16,446 nt of DNA from Chloromonas sp. AAM2 (lineage: Eukaryota; Chlorophyta; Chlorophyceae; Chlamydomonadales; Chlamydomonadaceae), in assembly GCA_004335635.1 (NCBI GenBank), contig QAXH01004427.1, forward strand, positions 1,457 to 17,902. The letters run 5' to 3'. Below the pieces are notes generated by a model, which made no database searches, was not told the DNA's origin, and worked only from the letters and a program-made list of their open reading frames with translations. Positions 7,685 to 16,446 of this stretch are shown in pieces; position 1 is the stretch's first letter, and each line of letters starts with the position of its first letter. The translations under genes were made by a program, and so were the position numbers.

Positions 7685-7711
7685 ATGATGATGATGATGA
7701 TGATGATGATG
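7685..7711 (+). repeat. (ATG)9 microsatellite
   Basis: This is a perfect run of nine atg triplets between gcta and ctacg. On the PUF sense strand it reads (CAT)n. Confidence 0.97.
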
Positions 7712-8671
7712 CTACGATTAAAGCCAACATCAGGGCCCACTCGAAATGACAGGCAAACACCAGCCTGGCGACCCCACCTACTGGGCAACACTATGACCAC
7801 CGGGTACAGAAGATAATGGATGTATCCTGATCACTCGGCCGTGATGAACCGTCCAGTTTCTACGCGTACTGCAAAACGCTTGACTGAAGCCACCTTCCCT
7901 GAGGCTTGCCTACGTAACGCCTCAAGTGAACCTAGTGCCTGAACCCTACAAGCCCTGGCCAGCCATCACAGTAACACAGTGCGCTGTTACGAGCGCCTGC
8001 AGGGTTCCAGGCACTGCCAAAGTAAGTCAAATGCACAGAATATATGTCTGTGTCACCACCTGCAGCCTGGGCCAACCGGTGCAATGCCCCTGGGGGCAGT
8101 TTGAACTGGTTGCATCATCTGGTTGCCCCTGAGCAATAAGCATCCGCACACGCGTGAAATGTCCAAGGTGTGAGGCCACAGGCACAGCTTTGCTGCGCGC
8201 GCCGGGTGTATGACGGGCAGTGTGCGTGGGGTTCTACCATCACCCCCCTCACCCAAACTGAAACGCCGCTGAACCCCCTCAGTGCGAATGATCACCCAAA
8301 ATAGCTTTTTGGCCCCCTGCTGTATTGCCCACATCATGTAGCCTTGGTGTGTAGCCTTGCAATCGGTTCAGCATGCCCATGGGCCGCCTCCAGATAGGGC
8401 AGACATGGTGCCCGTGTGCTTGTTCCGCGTGATTCCTGGATGTGTCGTCATCCTTGCAGTTGGAGCCTTGTCCCTGCTGCGTGTGTCAGTGCTGTATCCT
8501 TAACTCGTACCTCAAGCATACATTTGAGCAGTTGCACTGCCTATCTACCTGACTGGCCTTGTTCAAACTAATCAGGTCCAGCCTGCAAGCCATCCCGCCA
8601 ACGGGCTAAACATCAGAAACCATATCTTTTGCACTTTTGCTGGCTTGTTGCATGTTGGCTGGCTCCGCCTT

Positions 8672-11600
8672 TCAAGAGGCTGGTGCACCGGCCAAAGGCC
8701 CATTGCCTCCTTCCTGAGGCGTTGAGCCAGCAGGCTCCTCAGCAACTGCAGCACCAGTCCCAGACATGGCTGCAGCTGGCGATACGTCTGCTGGGGCTGC
8801 CGGTGCACCACCTGTGCTGCCCGGATCTGCTGCCGCCCCCGCTGGGCCCATGCTGTTTTCGGGGGAGAGGCTGCGGGACAGCGCCGAGCCGGATGCAGGG
8901 GACGCCGTGCCGTGCGTGCGTAGGGCCAGGACCGCAAGCGGGGCCGTGTCGTGGGGCAGCGGGCGCGCCCTCAGGTGCGTCTGGATCTTGGTGCCCGCTG
9001 AGAGCAGCTTCTCCACACGTGCCACAATGTGCTTGCCGTAGGTGAATTTCTTGAGCAGGTGCAGCTGCGCCCGCACGCGCTGCAGCAGGTTGTCGCGCTG
9101 CGCGTCGTCACACACCTCCAGCACCTGTGCACCACAACCAGGCAGCGGAAGGGTTTGTGTGACATCGTTCATCGTTTTGCAATATCGTTCATCGTTTTGG
9201 TACAAATCTCTTTCGGGGGACACTTGCAACGGAACTGGCAAAGATCAGCTAAAAACTGCAAAGAAACGGATTCAAAGAACCGTCAGTATGCTTTGACTAT
9301 CCAGAGCACACAAGCCCTGGGCAACATGTGGTTCAAGGTAAGCATTGCCTCAGTGCAGTGATGGATGCCTTCCTTTCTGTATGCTTGTCGCCAGATTATG
9401 CATTGCAGGGTGGCAGGGGCGTAAAGAATCATTCGTCCGCCAAAAGCAGACCGAGGAACACAACGTAAAGCCCAGTCAAGCCCTGCAAATGCAGTTCTTG
9501 GTAGGGAAACATATGAATGGTGTTGTCCCTGTGCCAGTACAAGTACCCACCCTCTGCACGACGTAGTTGCCAAACTGGTCCTTCATCATCTGCTGCAGCG
9601 CGTCCTCCTGGCCCATTTCCGCTTCCATGAGGCTGTCGGAACCGTGGGCGTCAACCCCGCCCAACGAGTAGCTGCCAGGCAAGCTGCCGTTGCGGCTGCC
9701 CCCGCTGCTGTGGCCGGTGGCGGCTGCTGTTGCCGCTGCTGCTGCCGCCGCCGCCCCGGCTGGGTCAGGACCCAGTATGAGCTTTACAATGGCGTCGCGT
9801 TCAGCGGGTGTGCAGTGTGTGAGGCACTTCTCAACAACGTTGGATGCAAACTTGTGCATACTCAGTGTGACCACGTGCGGGCTTAGGGAGCCAACCACCT
9901 GTACGAGAGCAGACAAGAACAGCCAATGAAAATGGCAGAGAAAGGCAAGGTAACTGGCCAATTCCATGTAGCACTTACACCAGACATGCCAGCCAGCCAG
10001 TGCCACATGGTATGCTTGCTCGACACAACCACGCATGTGTGCGGACTCTCACCGTGTGCTTCTCTGCTGGTGTGCCGTGTTCCAACACGTGCTGGATGAC
10101 GTAGTTGCCGTACTGATCCTGGGCCAGGGGGTGAGCTGACCGGAGGATCTCTTCCATCACAACAGCCTACACGAACAAAGTGGTGAGCCAGGAGTCATAA
10201 TCGATAATTACTGGCAGGACAACAGTGGACGCCTTCCTAGGGAGTGGAATCGATGGGTAAAACTGAGTAGAAAAGTACTCAGGGGTGGGCCAGGAGTTGC
10301 AGTGATGATTGGCAGGACAGCAGCAAACGCCTTCTGAGACTGGCAGTTGATAGGTGTTGTTTTGTATATTGGCCGCAGGTGACATGCCCAGGCTGGGCGA
10401 GACCCACTTACAAGGCAACTGATGCACATGCATGCTCGCGCTGCGTTTGTTGCAGGACAGCCGACAGATGCGTTCTTTTCAATTTGCAAAACTAACGCAT
10501 GCCACCTGGGTTTGTGTGTTCATCTCCAATGGTTGCAAGAGAAAGCCCGGCCCCCAAAGCCGCTCTCACCCTGCGTTGCTCGTCCTTGCAGTGCTCGAGA
10601 ATCCTCTGCATGACCCTGCAGCCGAACGGGTGGCTGCTGAGCTGCACCACGCACGACAGGAAGTTGTCCAGGAGTGCCGTGATGCGCGCCGTGGGAACGC
10701 ACTCAATCACCTTCTGAATCACGTGGTTGCCATTCTGCGAAATGGACAGCAAGAGCGCAGGTCCAAGTTGTGGCACCTTGTTAAGATCAGGTCTATCCGA
10801 TGTTGTGCAATGAATTCTCGTGCCAGAGCACGACCCACAGGCAAACAGGACTCGGAGGTATGCCATTCAAGGAACAAATAAGGATCAGAGGGTTGGCGGA
10901 GAGCAGGAAGTTGTCTGGCAATCCACAAGCTGAGTCAGGCATCAACGCCCAGACAGCAATGAGGCTGCATGTTGGGCAAGCCATGTCAGTATGCTCGTAC
11001 ACAGGTTACAAAAGTCGGCCACTCACTGCAGTTGTTGGCTCTTCTCAGTACACCAGCAGTGCCTGTCTCTGCCTCTCGCACCTGGTCCCTAACGCATCTC
11101 ATCACGTTTCCGTCAAGCTCCGCAAGCAATGTGCACTGTGCGTCCGGCGGCAGCACTTCCAGTGCCTTTTGCACCACACGGCACCCATACATCTGCAAGG
11201 ATAGTTGGAGGACCTGTGCGCACACAGCAGGCCAGGCCACACATTAGTTCAAACTTATTGCCACGTGCGCAGATTTGATTACACCGACACTGGCAGACGA
11301 CCAAGTGACACTGGAAGAGCAGGCTGGCTGCCAGATGTAGTTGCGCCTCCGCATGAGCGTACTACCCACATGCATGAAAGCAACAGCTTACGGCTTGCAA
11401 AGCTTATTACTGTGTGCACTTCTAGCATGCCAAGCCCTAGCCTGGTCTACCCGCTAGAGAATGTTCGGCTGGCAAGGAGCCCAAATAGCTTGTTTGTACC
11501 CCTGTCCAACATGAGCACTGTGCCCAGTGATGTCACTGTGCTAATGATGACATTCGTACTTTGAATCCTGCTTTGATTGTCAGGCGAGAGATATTGTGTC

Positions 11601-14600
11601 TGGCTGCCGTATCTTGGGTTAAACAAAAGAACGCATGTAATAATGATGATTACGTTGATCATGACTGTGCCCAGGGCCTTGTTCTTTTGAGTGACCTCAC
11701 CTGTCCCTTGAGTGACCTCACCTGTCCCTTGAGTGACCTCACCCGTCCCTTGAGTGACCTCACCCGTCCCTTGAGTGACCTCGCCTGTCCCTTGAGTGAC
11801 CTCGCCTGTCCCTTGAGTGACCTCGCCTGTCCCTTGAGTGACCTCACCTGTCGCTTGAGTGACCTCACCTGTCCCTTGAGTGACGTCACCTGTCCCTTGA
11901 GTGACGTCACCTGTCCCTTGAGTGACCTCACCTGTCCCTTGAGTGACCTCATCCGTCCCTTGAGTGACCTCACCTGTCCCTTGAGTGACTCGGCGAGCTT
12001 GAGCCTCTGCGCCTGCGAGCCATGCTCAAAGAACTTCTGCACGACGTAGTTCCCAAAGACGTCGGTCATGAGCGTGGTGACTTTGGGCGTGACTTCCGCC
12101 AGAGCAGCACCCAGCTCTTCAGGAGTGGACACTTCGAGCTTCTGCTGAATGAAGCGCGACCCATGCTGGTCCAGGGAAAACTCGTACATGTGACCCATGA
12201 TGTCGCTCAGCTCATACCTGCAGCCATCAACAAGCCATTTGTTCTCAGTGTCGATTGTTCTCAGTTCTCACGTGGCAAATCCAAATCTGGGCCTGATTTG
12301 CTCTAAGTCACCCCAAACTTTAACCCAAATGTTATGCCCAAACGCGCACGAAAACGCACTCTGAGGGGTGGAGGAGATTCAGGAGCACATGTTAAAGGTG
12401 GTTGAAATGCAGCTCAGCTGCCAATCCACCATGAACCTCACTACACTGCTTGGTGCTGTCTTTTCACGCAATCTGAGCAATCGCCCTTGGTTTGTTGCAG
12501 AAACGAGAACCTATGGCAGACAAATGTGCATGCGGAAATGCAAGTGACGTACGCGAGCGGCATGCTGTTTATGCTTAACACAGTGGGCCAGGTAGGGGCG
12601 GAATGCTGTTTATGCTTAACTCGCCACGCTTTGTCCTCCAGCTCATACCTGCGTGCCTTGTTTGCCTTGAAATCTTCCAGCAGTGCGGATGCACGGGAAG
12701 CCAGCGACCCATCCCCCTCCCGCCGGCTGTTGCGCCTCGAGTTCACGCCCATACCACCAGAGGATGACATGTGCAAGCGCTCCATGTGGCTGGCAAGGAT
12801 CCCATCAGCACCACTCTCTGATCGCCCCATGCCCAACGGAATGCCTGGCGCAAGATGCACCTCTCCGCTGCTCCGGACATAGCCATTGTTGCGAGCACGG
12901 TCAAACTGGGTCGGTGGCAGCGTACCACCACCACCAAAGGATCTATGACGCCCGTGGTGACCCATGGGTGCGCCATTGTCTGGCATCATGATATTGTCCT
13001 GAGGGGCACCAAGCCCATTGCGTCCCAGACCAAAGCCGTCCATTCCCATGCCTGATTGCATGCCCATGGCAGCTGCCATGACTGCCTGGTTCTCCATGTA
13101 GCGCTGATAGTAGGCAGCGTATTCAGCAGGACTGACTGGCGGAAACCCTGCACCTGGCATGCCTCCTGCATAGGGCATGCCCTGCTGCATGCGTGGCATG
13201 TTGAGGTTGCCAGCCTGCATTCCCATGTCCATTGAAGGACCACCAAGGCCAAGCATGCCCATATCTAGACCGTATGCTTGCGCTTGGTACGCCTGCGCCT
13301 GCACTTGGGCGTACTGCTGCTGGCTTGCTTGTTGACCCACATAACCTCCGTAGGCGGGCGGCCCGTACGCCATTGGCACGCCATAACCAGATATAGCGAG
13401 GTACATCTGCTGCAGTTGCTGTTGCTGCGTTGGCGAAGTGCTGGCAGCAGCAGCCGCTAGGACAGCTGCGGCCGCTGATTCGCTCAAGCTTCCAGGTTGC
13501 TGCACTGAGGACTCGGCTGTGTTCAAATCACCACCAGCATTGTTCGGCGCAAGGTTGCTGGATCCGAGGCCGGGCACGGTGCCGTCAGGGTGGCCATGGG
13601 TCGTCTGCGTATGGTGTGCGTGTGAGCATCACGTAGGGTTCCTAGTCTGACAAAAAAACAGCAGAATGCCGCACGCCGGCAGAAAAAAATGCACGAATGT
13701 AGTGCATCGCAGTAGACGTTGAGCGCATGCGCTTCCTGAAGATTTGCAGGTTAGACAAGTACGGCATGAGAAGTCTCAACACAACTACAGCTGGCGCACC
13801 CACCCTGCCAGGAGGAGTGCCTGGGTTAATGTCCACGCCTTGGAGAAACTCCGATGTGCTTCCGATGCGCAGCTTGGAGGGCTGCCTGCATCTGCCTGAA
13901 TTAGACAGAAGCGGCACTTTGCCGTCCTGCACGGCACAATTCAAGATGGTCAGGAATAAGGATCAAAGGGGCAAGCAGGCACGAAGTGAAATGGTCTGTT
14001 ACTGAAAAACGTCAATTCAAAAGTCACTACCGGTGCAGTTTACTGCACGCGTTAGGCTTACTTGATGAGAGATCTGCCAGAGTGCTCACGCATCCTCAGG
14101 GCGCGATTCAAATCTCATAACACTTTTTCTTGTTCAGCGCGAACGTGCTCAGGCTGGCACGATATCGCCCGCTCTGCCAGCACGGCTACCTTCTTGCTGT
14201 GATGCATGTGCTTTGAACGACCGGTTGTTGTGCAGGACTTGCGAAGAGGCTTGACGACCCCACCTTGGCACTGCCTAAAGTGAAGGACTGCGACAAGGGT
14301 GAATTCCGGGCAGGGCTGCCCGCTCCTGCAGCAATCGGATCATTGACCATGGCCTGCATGCTGGTGACGCTGCTGCGAGGAGAAAGGCCTGCACTGGGAA
14401 CGCCTCCAAACAGGGGATCCACGAGCAAGCCACCGCCACTGCCACCTAGATCATGATCGTTAGTCAGTCCCATGTTACTCATCAGGCTGCCAGGCGGTGC
14501 TGTGACATGCGCACTGAACACTGAGTTATTACTGAAGGATGTACGCGGAGAGAACGCCTGCACAAAGTCAAGCATGAGAAGCACATTGCAAACAGCAGGA

Positions 14601-15975
14601 ACAACAACAAACTGTGTGGACCTGCTGATCATGCGTCAAGTGATAATTTTGACGTGCCAACCTTGGGCATTGTTGCAAGCCACATGGTGCACCTTCTGCA
14701 TGGTATGCCTGCATGGTACAAACCTGCATGAACCCATCCAGGTGCTGTGCCTGCGAGGTGCTGTTGTTGACCAGATCGCTTCGTCCAAGATTGCCGCTGC
14801 CTGGAGCCATAGCCCAGGAAGGGTGGCCCGTGCCTGATGTAAATGAGTGCTGACGGCTGCCTGCATCACCAAGGACTGCACAGCTGCTGGCAAAACGCTG
14901 TGTACCAAACCCTGGCGCAGCACCAGAGAATGAGCCTGAAAGCCCCTGCATGGTGATGACAAAGCAGGCCACAGGTTCTGGATCACGCTTTTCACATGCT
15001 GCGAATTCAAGGGCGAGCATGGACCCCATGACCTGTAGCCATGCTGCATGTCAAACAAAGCTGTCTCTCTAAAGCACACTTGGACCAATCCTGGACCTGC
15101 TGATCACGTAGCTGCAGGCTGGCCACGCACCAAGTGTGAGCGCATGTTGCGGAATGCATCCAAGGGAGCACCCCCGCCAGGCTCCTGCATGGCAAGACCA
15201 TGGGTCTTTATTGAAAAAGTAAAATTTCCCAGAACAGCGTGCATGATGCCCATTCATCGCCACGTGGCAAAAAAAGGTAAACCTGTTGAGTTCATTTCAG
15301 CTTTCCAGGGCTGCGGCATCCTTCTCTGCCACTGTACGCCAACCTGGATCTGCTGTTGTACGCCAAGAAGCATGCTCAAAGCGGCAGCATGCGTGGCATC
15401 CATCTCGGCTTGGCTCTGCAACAAGATGACAGCAGCATTGCGTAAATGTACAGCTAGACAACGCGAAAGACACGAGCTCGTAGATGAAAGCGTACCGGGT
15501 TTTCGGGCTTGGGATCAGCCGGACGTGGCAGCAATGACGGAGGAGGGAGGCGAGGATTTAGGTTACGGTTCTGATAGTAGTACTTAACGTAGTCTGCTCC
15601 CTCCAAGTCGACAGGGCCTCCAAAGTTGAATCTGCATGTCGAAGCCGAGAAGTGGACTCACTTGATGTCTTTGAACACTGCTGCAACAAGCTTTAATGGA
15701 CACGCAATGCAGCAGTTCCTTGTTCGGAAACGAGGGCATCAGGGTTTAGCCCCCGGCTAAGACACAAACTTGAATTACCTGTCAGGCAGCGCTTGCAGGG
15801 AGGGCGCTTCGTGTAGGGCGTCCTTATTAGCAGCCCGTAATGCCTGAAATGCCCCAGCCAGGTTCTGCCATTCCGCTAGGTGGTTTGGTGCACCCGTAAG
15901 GTCTTCCGACGGGGGTGCTGATCCTGGGCGCAGGTCGTCCAGAAATGTGCCAAGAACATCTAGCCGTCCAGACAT
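8672..15975 (-). CDS. PUM: Pumilio/PUF-family RNA-binding translational regulator
   Basis: Thirteen exons on the minus strand: 15975-15779, 15631-15496, 15184-15131, 14945-14724, 14557-14264, 13926-13804, 13604-12649, 12217-11974, 11213-11082, 10734-10570, 10166-10053, 9898-9551 and 9124-8672 (stop TGA 8674-8672). They give 1145 residues with matching phases at every junction. ATG 15975 is the first Met after an in-frame TGA at 15993-15991. [15 protein letters not shown] at 83-97 is the N-terminal motif of plant Pumilio proteins. Residues 343-645 are Gln/Gly/Met-rich. Residues 646-1045 form the Pumilio homology domain, with eight repeats. Residues 1046-1145 are a disordered Ala/Pro/Ser tail. 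The family binds 3'UTR UGUANAUA sites in the cytoplasm and represses or destabilises mRNAs. Exons 1-6 rest on splice phase and open frame; exons 7-13 are confirmed by conservation. Confidence 0.93.
9125..9550 (-). other. PUF intron 12 with dispersed repeat copy F
   Basis: The intron runs from agg|gtgggt to gtgcacag. It contains atcgttcatcgttttg twice (about 9163-9178 and 9184-9199). A stretch at 9251-9284, read on the minus strand, matches copy E near 5015-5044 at about 24 of 27 positions. Confidence 0.6.
9573..9770 (-). other. PUM: Ala/Gly/Ser-rich insertion between PUF repeats 7 and 8
   Basis: Residues about 922-979 (GPDPAG, an Ala-rich run, [12 protein letters not shown] and onward to MGQEDA) separate SNVVE from NYVVQ. 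The usual linker here is much shorter. The flanks, KLILGPD and [16 protein letters not shown], are normal, and no splice sites allow the stretch to be removed cleanly, so it is likely translated. Confidence 0.75.
10183..10338. repeat. Diverged direct duplication in PUF intron 10
   Basis: Two units of about 55-58 bases, 10183-10240 and 10285-10338, share gccaggagt, ggcaggaca and cgccttc blocks in the same order. They lie in the 403-base intron between exons 10 and 11. Confidence 0.75.
11214..11973 (-). other. PUF intron 8 (760 bases)
   Basis: This is the longest intron of the gene. Its first 290 or so bases are the 21-bp minisatellite that carries copies of its own donor; the rest (about 11214-11686) shows nothing recognisable. 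It splits repeat 3 of the PUF domain; joining ESLKGQ to [11 protein letters not shown] restores the family sequence exactly. Confidence 0.85.
11687..11990 (-). repeat. 21-bp minisatellite carrying repeated 5' splice sites
   Basis: About 14-15 units of 21 bases (minus strand: tcactcaagggacaggtgag + g) start inside exon 8 and fill the start of intron 8. Each unit has a donor-like cag|gtgagg, or a variant: cgg|gtgagg, cag|gcgagg or cag|gtgacg. Because 21 is a multiple of 3 and no unit has a stop, the array stays open on the minus strand as a repeated SLKGQVR heptad, ending at a stop near 11659. Confidence 0.95.
12218..12648 (-). other. PUF intron 7 with duplicated splice junction
   Basis: The 14-mer gcaggtatgagctg (minus strand) occurs at both ends: plus 12639-12652 at the donor and 12208-12221 at the acceptor. 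Splicing from cgcag|gtatgag to ctgcag|gtatgag gives [14 protein letters not shown] as in the family. Inside, atgctgtttatgcttaac occurs twice on the plus strand (12562-12579 and 12603-12620). Without splicing, translation would run 65 or so residues and stop before the PUF domain. Confidence 0.85.
12650..13604 (-). other. PUM: Low-complexity Gln/Gly/Met/Tyr-rich exon of the PUF gene
   Basis: This is the largest exon (318 codons). It has Ala and Gln runs near residues 377-400, then [20 protein letters not shown] and many GM, GL and QA pairs, and an [10 protein letters not shown] stretch near 630. [19 protein letters not shown] resembles the EYAA-containing block of plant Pumilio proteins. The composition is prion-like, common in RNA-granule proteins. 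Confidence 0.8.
13804..14264 (-). other. Exon 5 to 6 junction of the PUF gene (two possible models)
   Basis: The chosen model joins AAG|gtgggg (exon end 14264) to gtgcag|gac (exon start 13926) in phase 0, giving SAK-DGKVPLL. A second in-phase choice uses a donor after ATCACAGCAAGAAG (near 14190) and the acceptor gatgcag|gcagccc, joining ITARR to QPSKLRIG in phase 2. The first donor fits the consensus somewhat better, but no conserved sequence decides it. Confidence 0.5.
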
Positions 15976-16446
15976 GAATACCCAAGTCTCTCAATACGCT
16001 TTGTATACAAACTTCACAGGGATTTTTCTGCCGCCCGTGAGCTACTGCCAATCCATAACACAGTATGCCAGCTAGGCACTCGAGCTAGTTGAACGAGACA
16101 CAATGAGTGTTCGCGGACAGACAAACAAGAAAAGTAGAAAAGTGGACAGGATGGAAACGGCGAATTTTTTGTGTCAGAGTCAGCAATCAAAGATAACGCA
16201 GTCTCGGTCACGATCACGATGCGAGGGCATGCAAAGGCTTCAACCCAGGACCGTTCCCCGCACACACTGGCCGAAGCACGTTTCCGAACGCAGCAGGCAC
16301 ACAAGCACAGCAGCAGACGGTCATTATGCCGCATAGCACTTGGCAGCAGAGCAACAGGCAAGGCTCTGGCGAAATCAACTGTTGTTGCCCACCCATGGGC
16401 GGGAGGACAACGAATCATAACCTGAAGCTCCACCGCTGAAGCTCAC
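15976..16446 (-). promoter_or_regulatory. 5' flank of the PUF gene (5'UTR and probable promoter)
   Basis: No coding sequence is recognised. A four-codon upstream ORF (ATG 16056-16054, Met-Asp-Trp-Gln, stop TAG 16044-16042) lies 67 or more bases ahead of the start, if the transcript reaches it. No convincing TATA box was found. A minus-strand open frame covers 16433-16014 but matches no known family. Confidence 0.4.

Larger units (their letters stand above)
6780..8671 (-). other. Gene-free stretch, possibly a long PUF 3'UTR
   Basis: No open frame here resembles a known protein or has splice sites joining it to either gene. It contains an (ATG)9 microsatellite at 7685-7711. A long 3'UTR is plausible for a PUF mRNA, but an unrecognised non-coding gene is not excluded. 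Confidence 0.4.
9005..12690 (-). other. PUM: Pumilio homology domain (eight PUF repeats)
   Basis: The RNA-contact motifs in order are SRFIQ (681), NYVVQ (717), CRVVQ (753), NHVIQ (789), CRVMQ (825), NYVIQ (862), SNVVE (898) and NYVVQ (990). This is the same set as in animal PUM and plant APUM1-6 proteins. By the known PUF code it predicts A, U, A, any/U, A, U, G and U for repeats 1 to 8, that is UGUANAUA. The domain is preceded by [17 protein letters not shown] and closed by [17 protein letters not shown]. It is split over exons 7-13. A 40 to 50 residue insertion separates repeats 7 and 8. Confidence 0.95.

Noticed and set aside
11561..12049. Plus-strand open frame with a repeated SDLTCPL heptad
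   Set aside because: It is the reverse frame of the 21-bp minisatellite; the strand with a conserved protein is the minus strand.
12441..12648. Continuation of PUF exon 7 past RYEL as coding sequence
   Set aside because: It enters intron 7; family sequence resumes only at the acceptor 12217.
16014..16433. 139-codon minus-strand frame upstream of PUF
   Set aside because: No recognisable domain and no splice link to the PUF start, which has its own in-frame upstream stop.

Overview
This is a eukaryotic nuclear window with two convergent, intron-rich protein-coding genes. The best guess is a chlorophyte green alga, perhaps in the Chlamydomonadales. Reasons: dense, mostly short introns with GT-AG borders; many 9 to 43 bp minisatellites inside introns; TGTAA (the volvocine-type poly(A) signal) in both 3' flanks; Gly/Ala-rich low-complexity tails; and a plant-type Pumilio with the YYY..[11 protein letters not shown] motif. 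The species cannot be named from the sequence.

Layout. Bases 1-775 are non-coding and are read here as the end of a long upstream intron. They hold a 43-bp tandem repeat and a diverged duplication. Bases 776-6251 (+) carry the last ten exons (635 codons) of a gene whose 5' part lies outside the window. The product matches the C-terminal histidyl-tRNA-synthetase-like and anticodon-binding-like regions of the eIF2-alpha kinase GCN2, followed by an unusual Gly-rich tail. Bases 6252-8671 hold no gene I can support and are probably the two facing 3'UTRs. Bases 15975-8672 (-) carry a complete Pumilio/PUF gene: 13 coding exons and 1145 codons, all with matching splice phases. All eight PUF recognition motifs are canonical, predicting UGUANAUA-type RNA targets. 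Bases 15976-16446 are the PUF 5' flank.

Both products control translation: GCN2 senses uncharged tRNA and PUF represses or localises specific mRNAs. They converge tail to tail, and nothing in the sequence shows that they are co-regulated.

The most unusual signals are in the introns. A 21-bp minisatellite in the PUF gene repeats the 5' splice site itself, in frame, about 15 times. A tRNA-derived SINE-like family supplies a 3' splice site in the GCN2 gene. One PUF intron has its donor junction duplicated at its acceptor. A 20-bp array carries CACGTG in nearly every copy and runs into an acceptor. All coordinates were worked out by hand, so exon borders supported by conserved protein sequence are firmer than the others.
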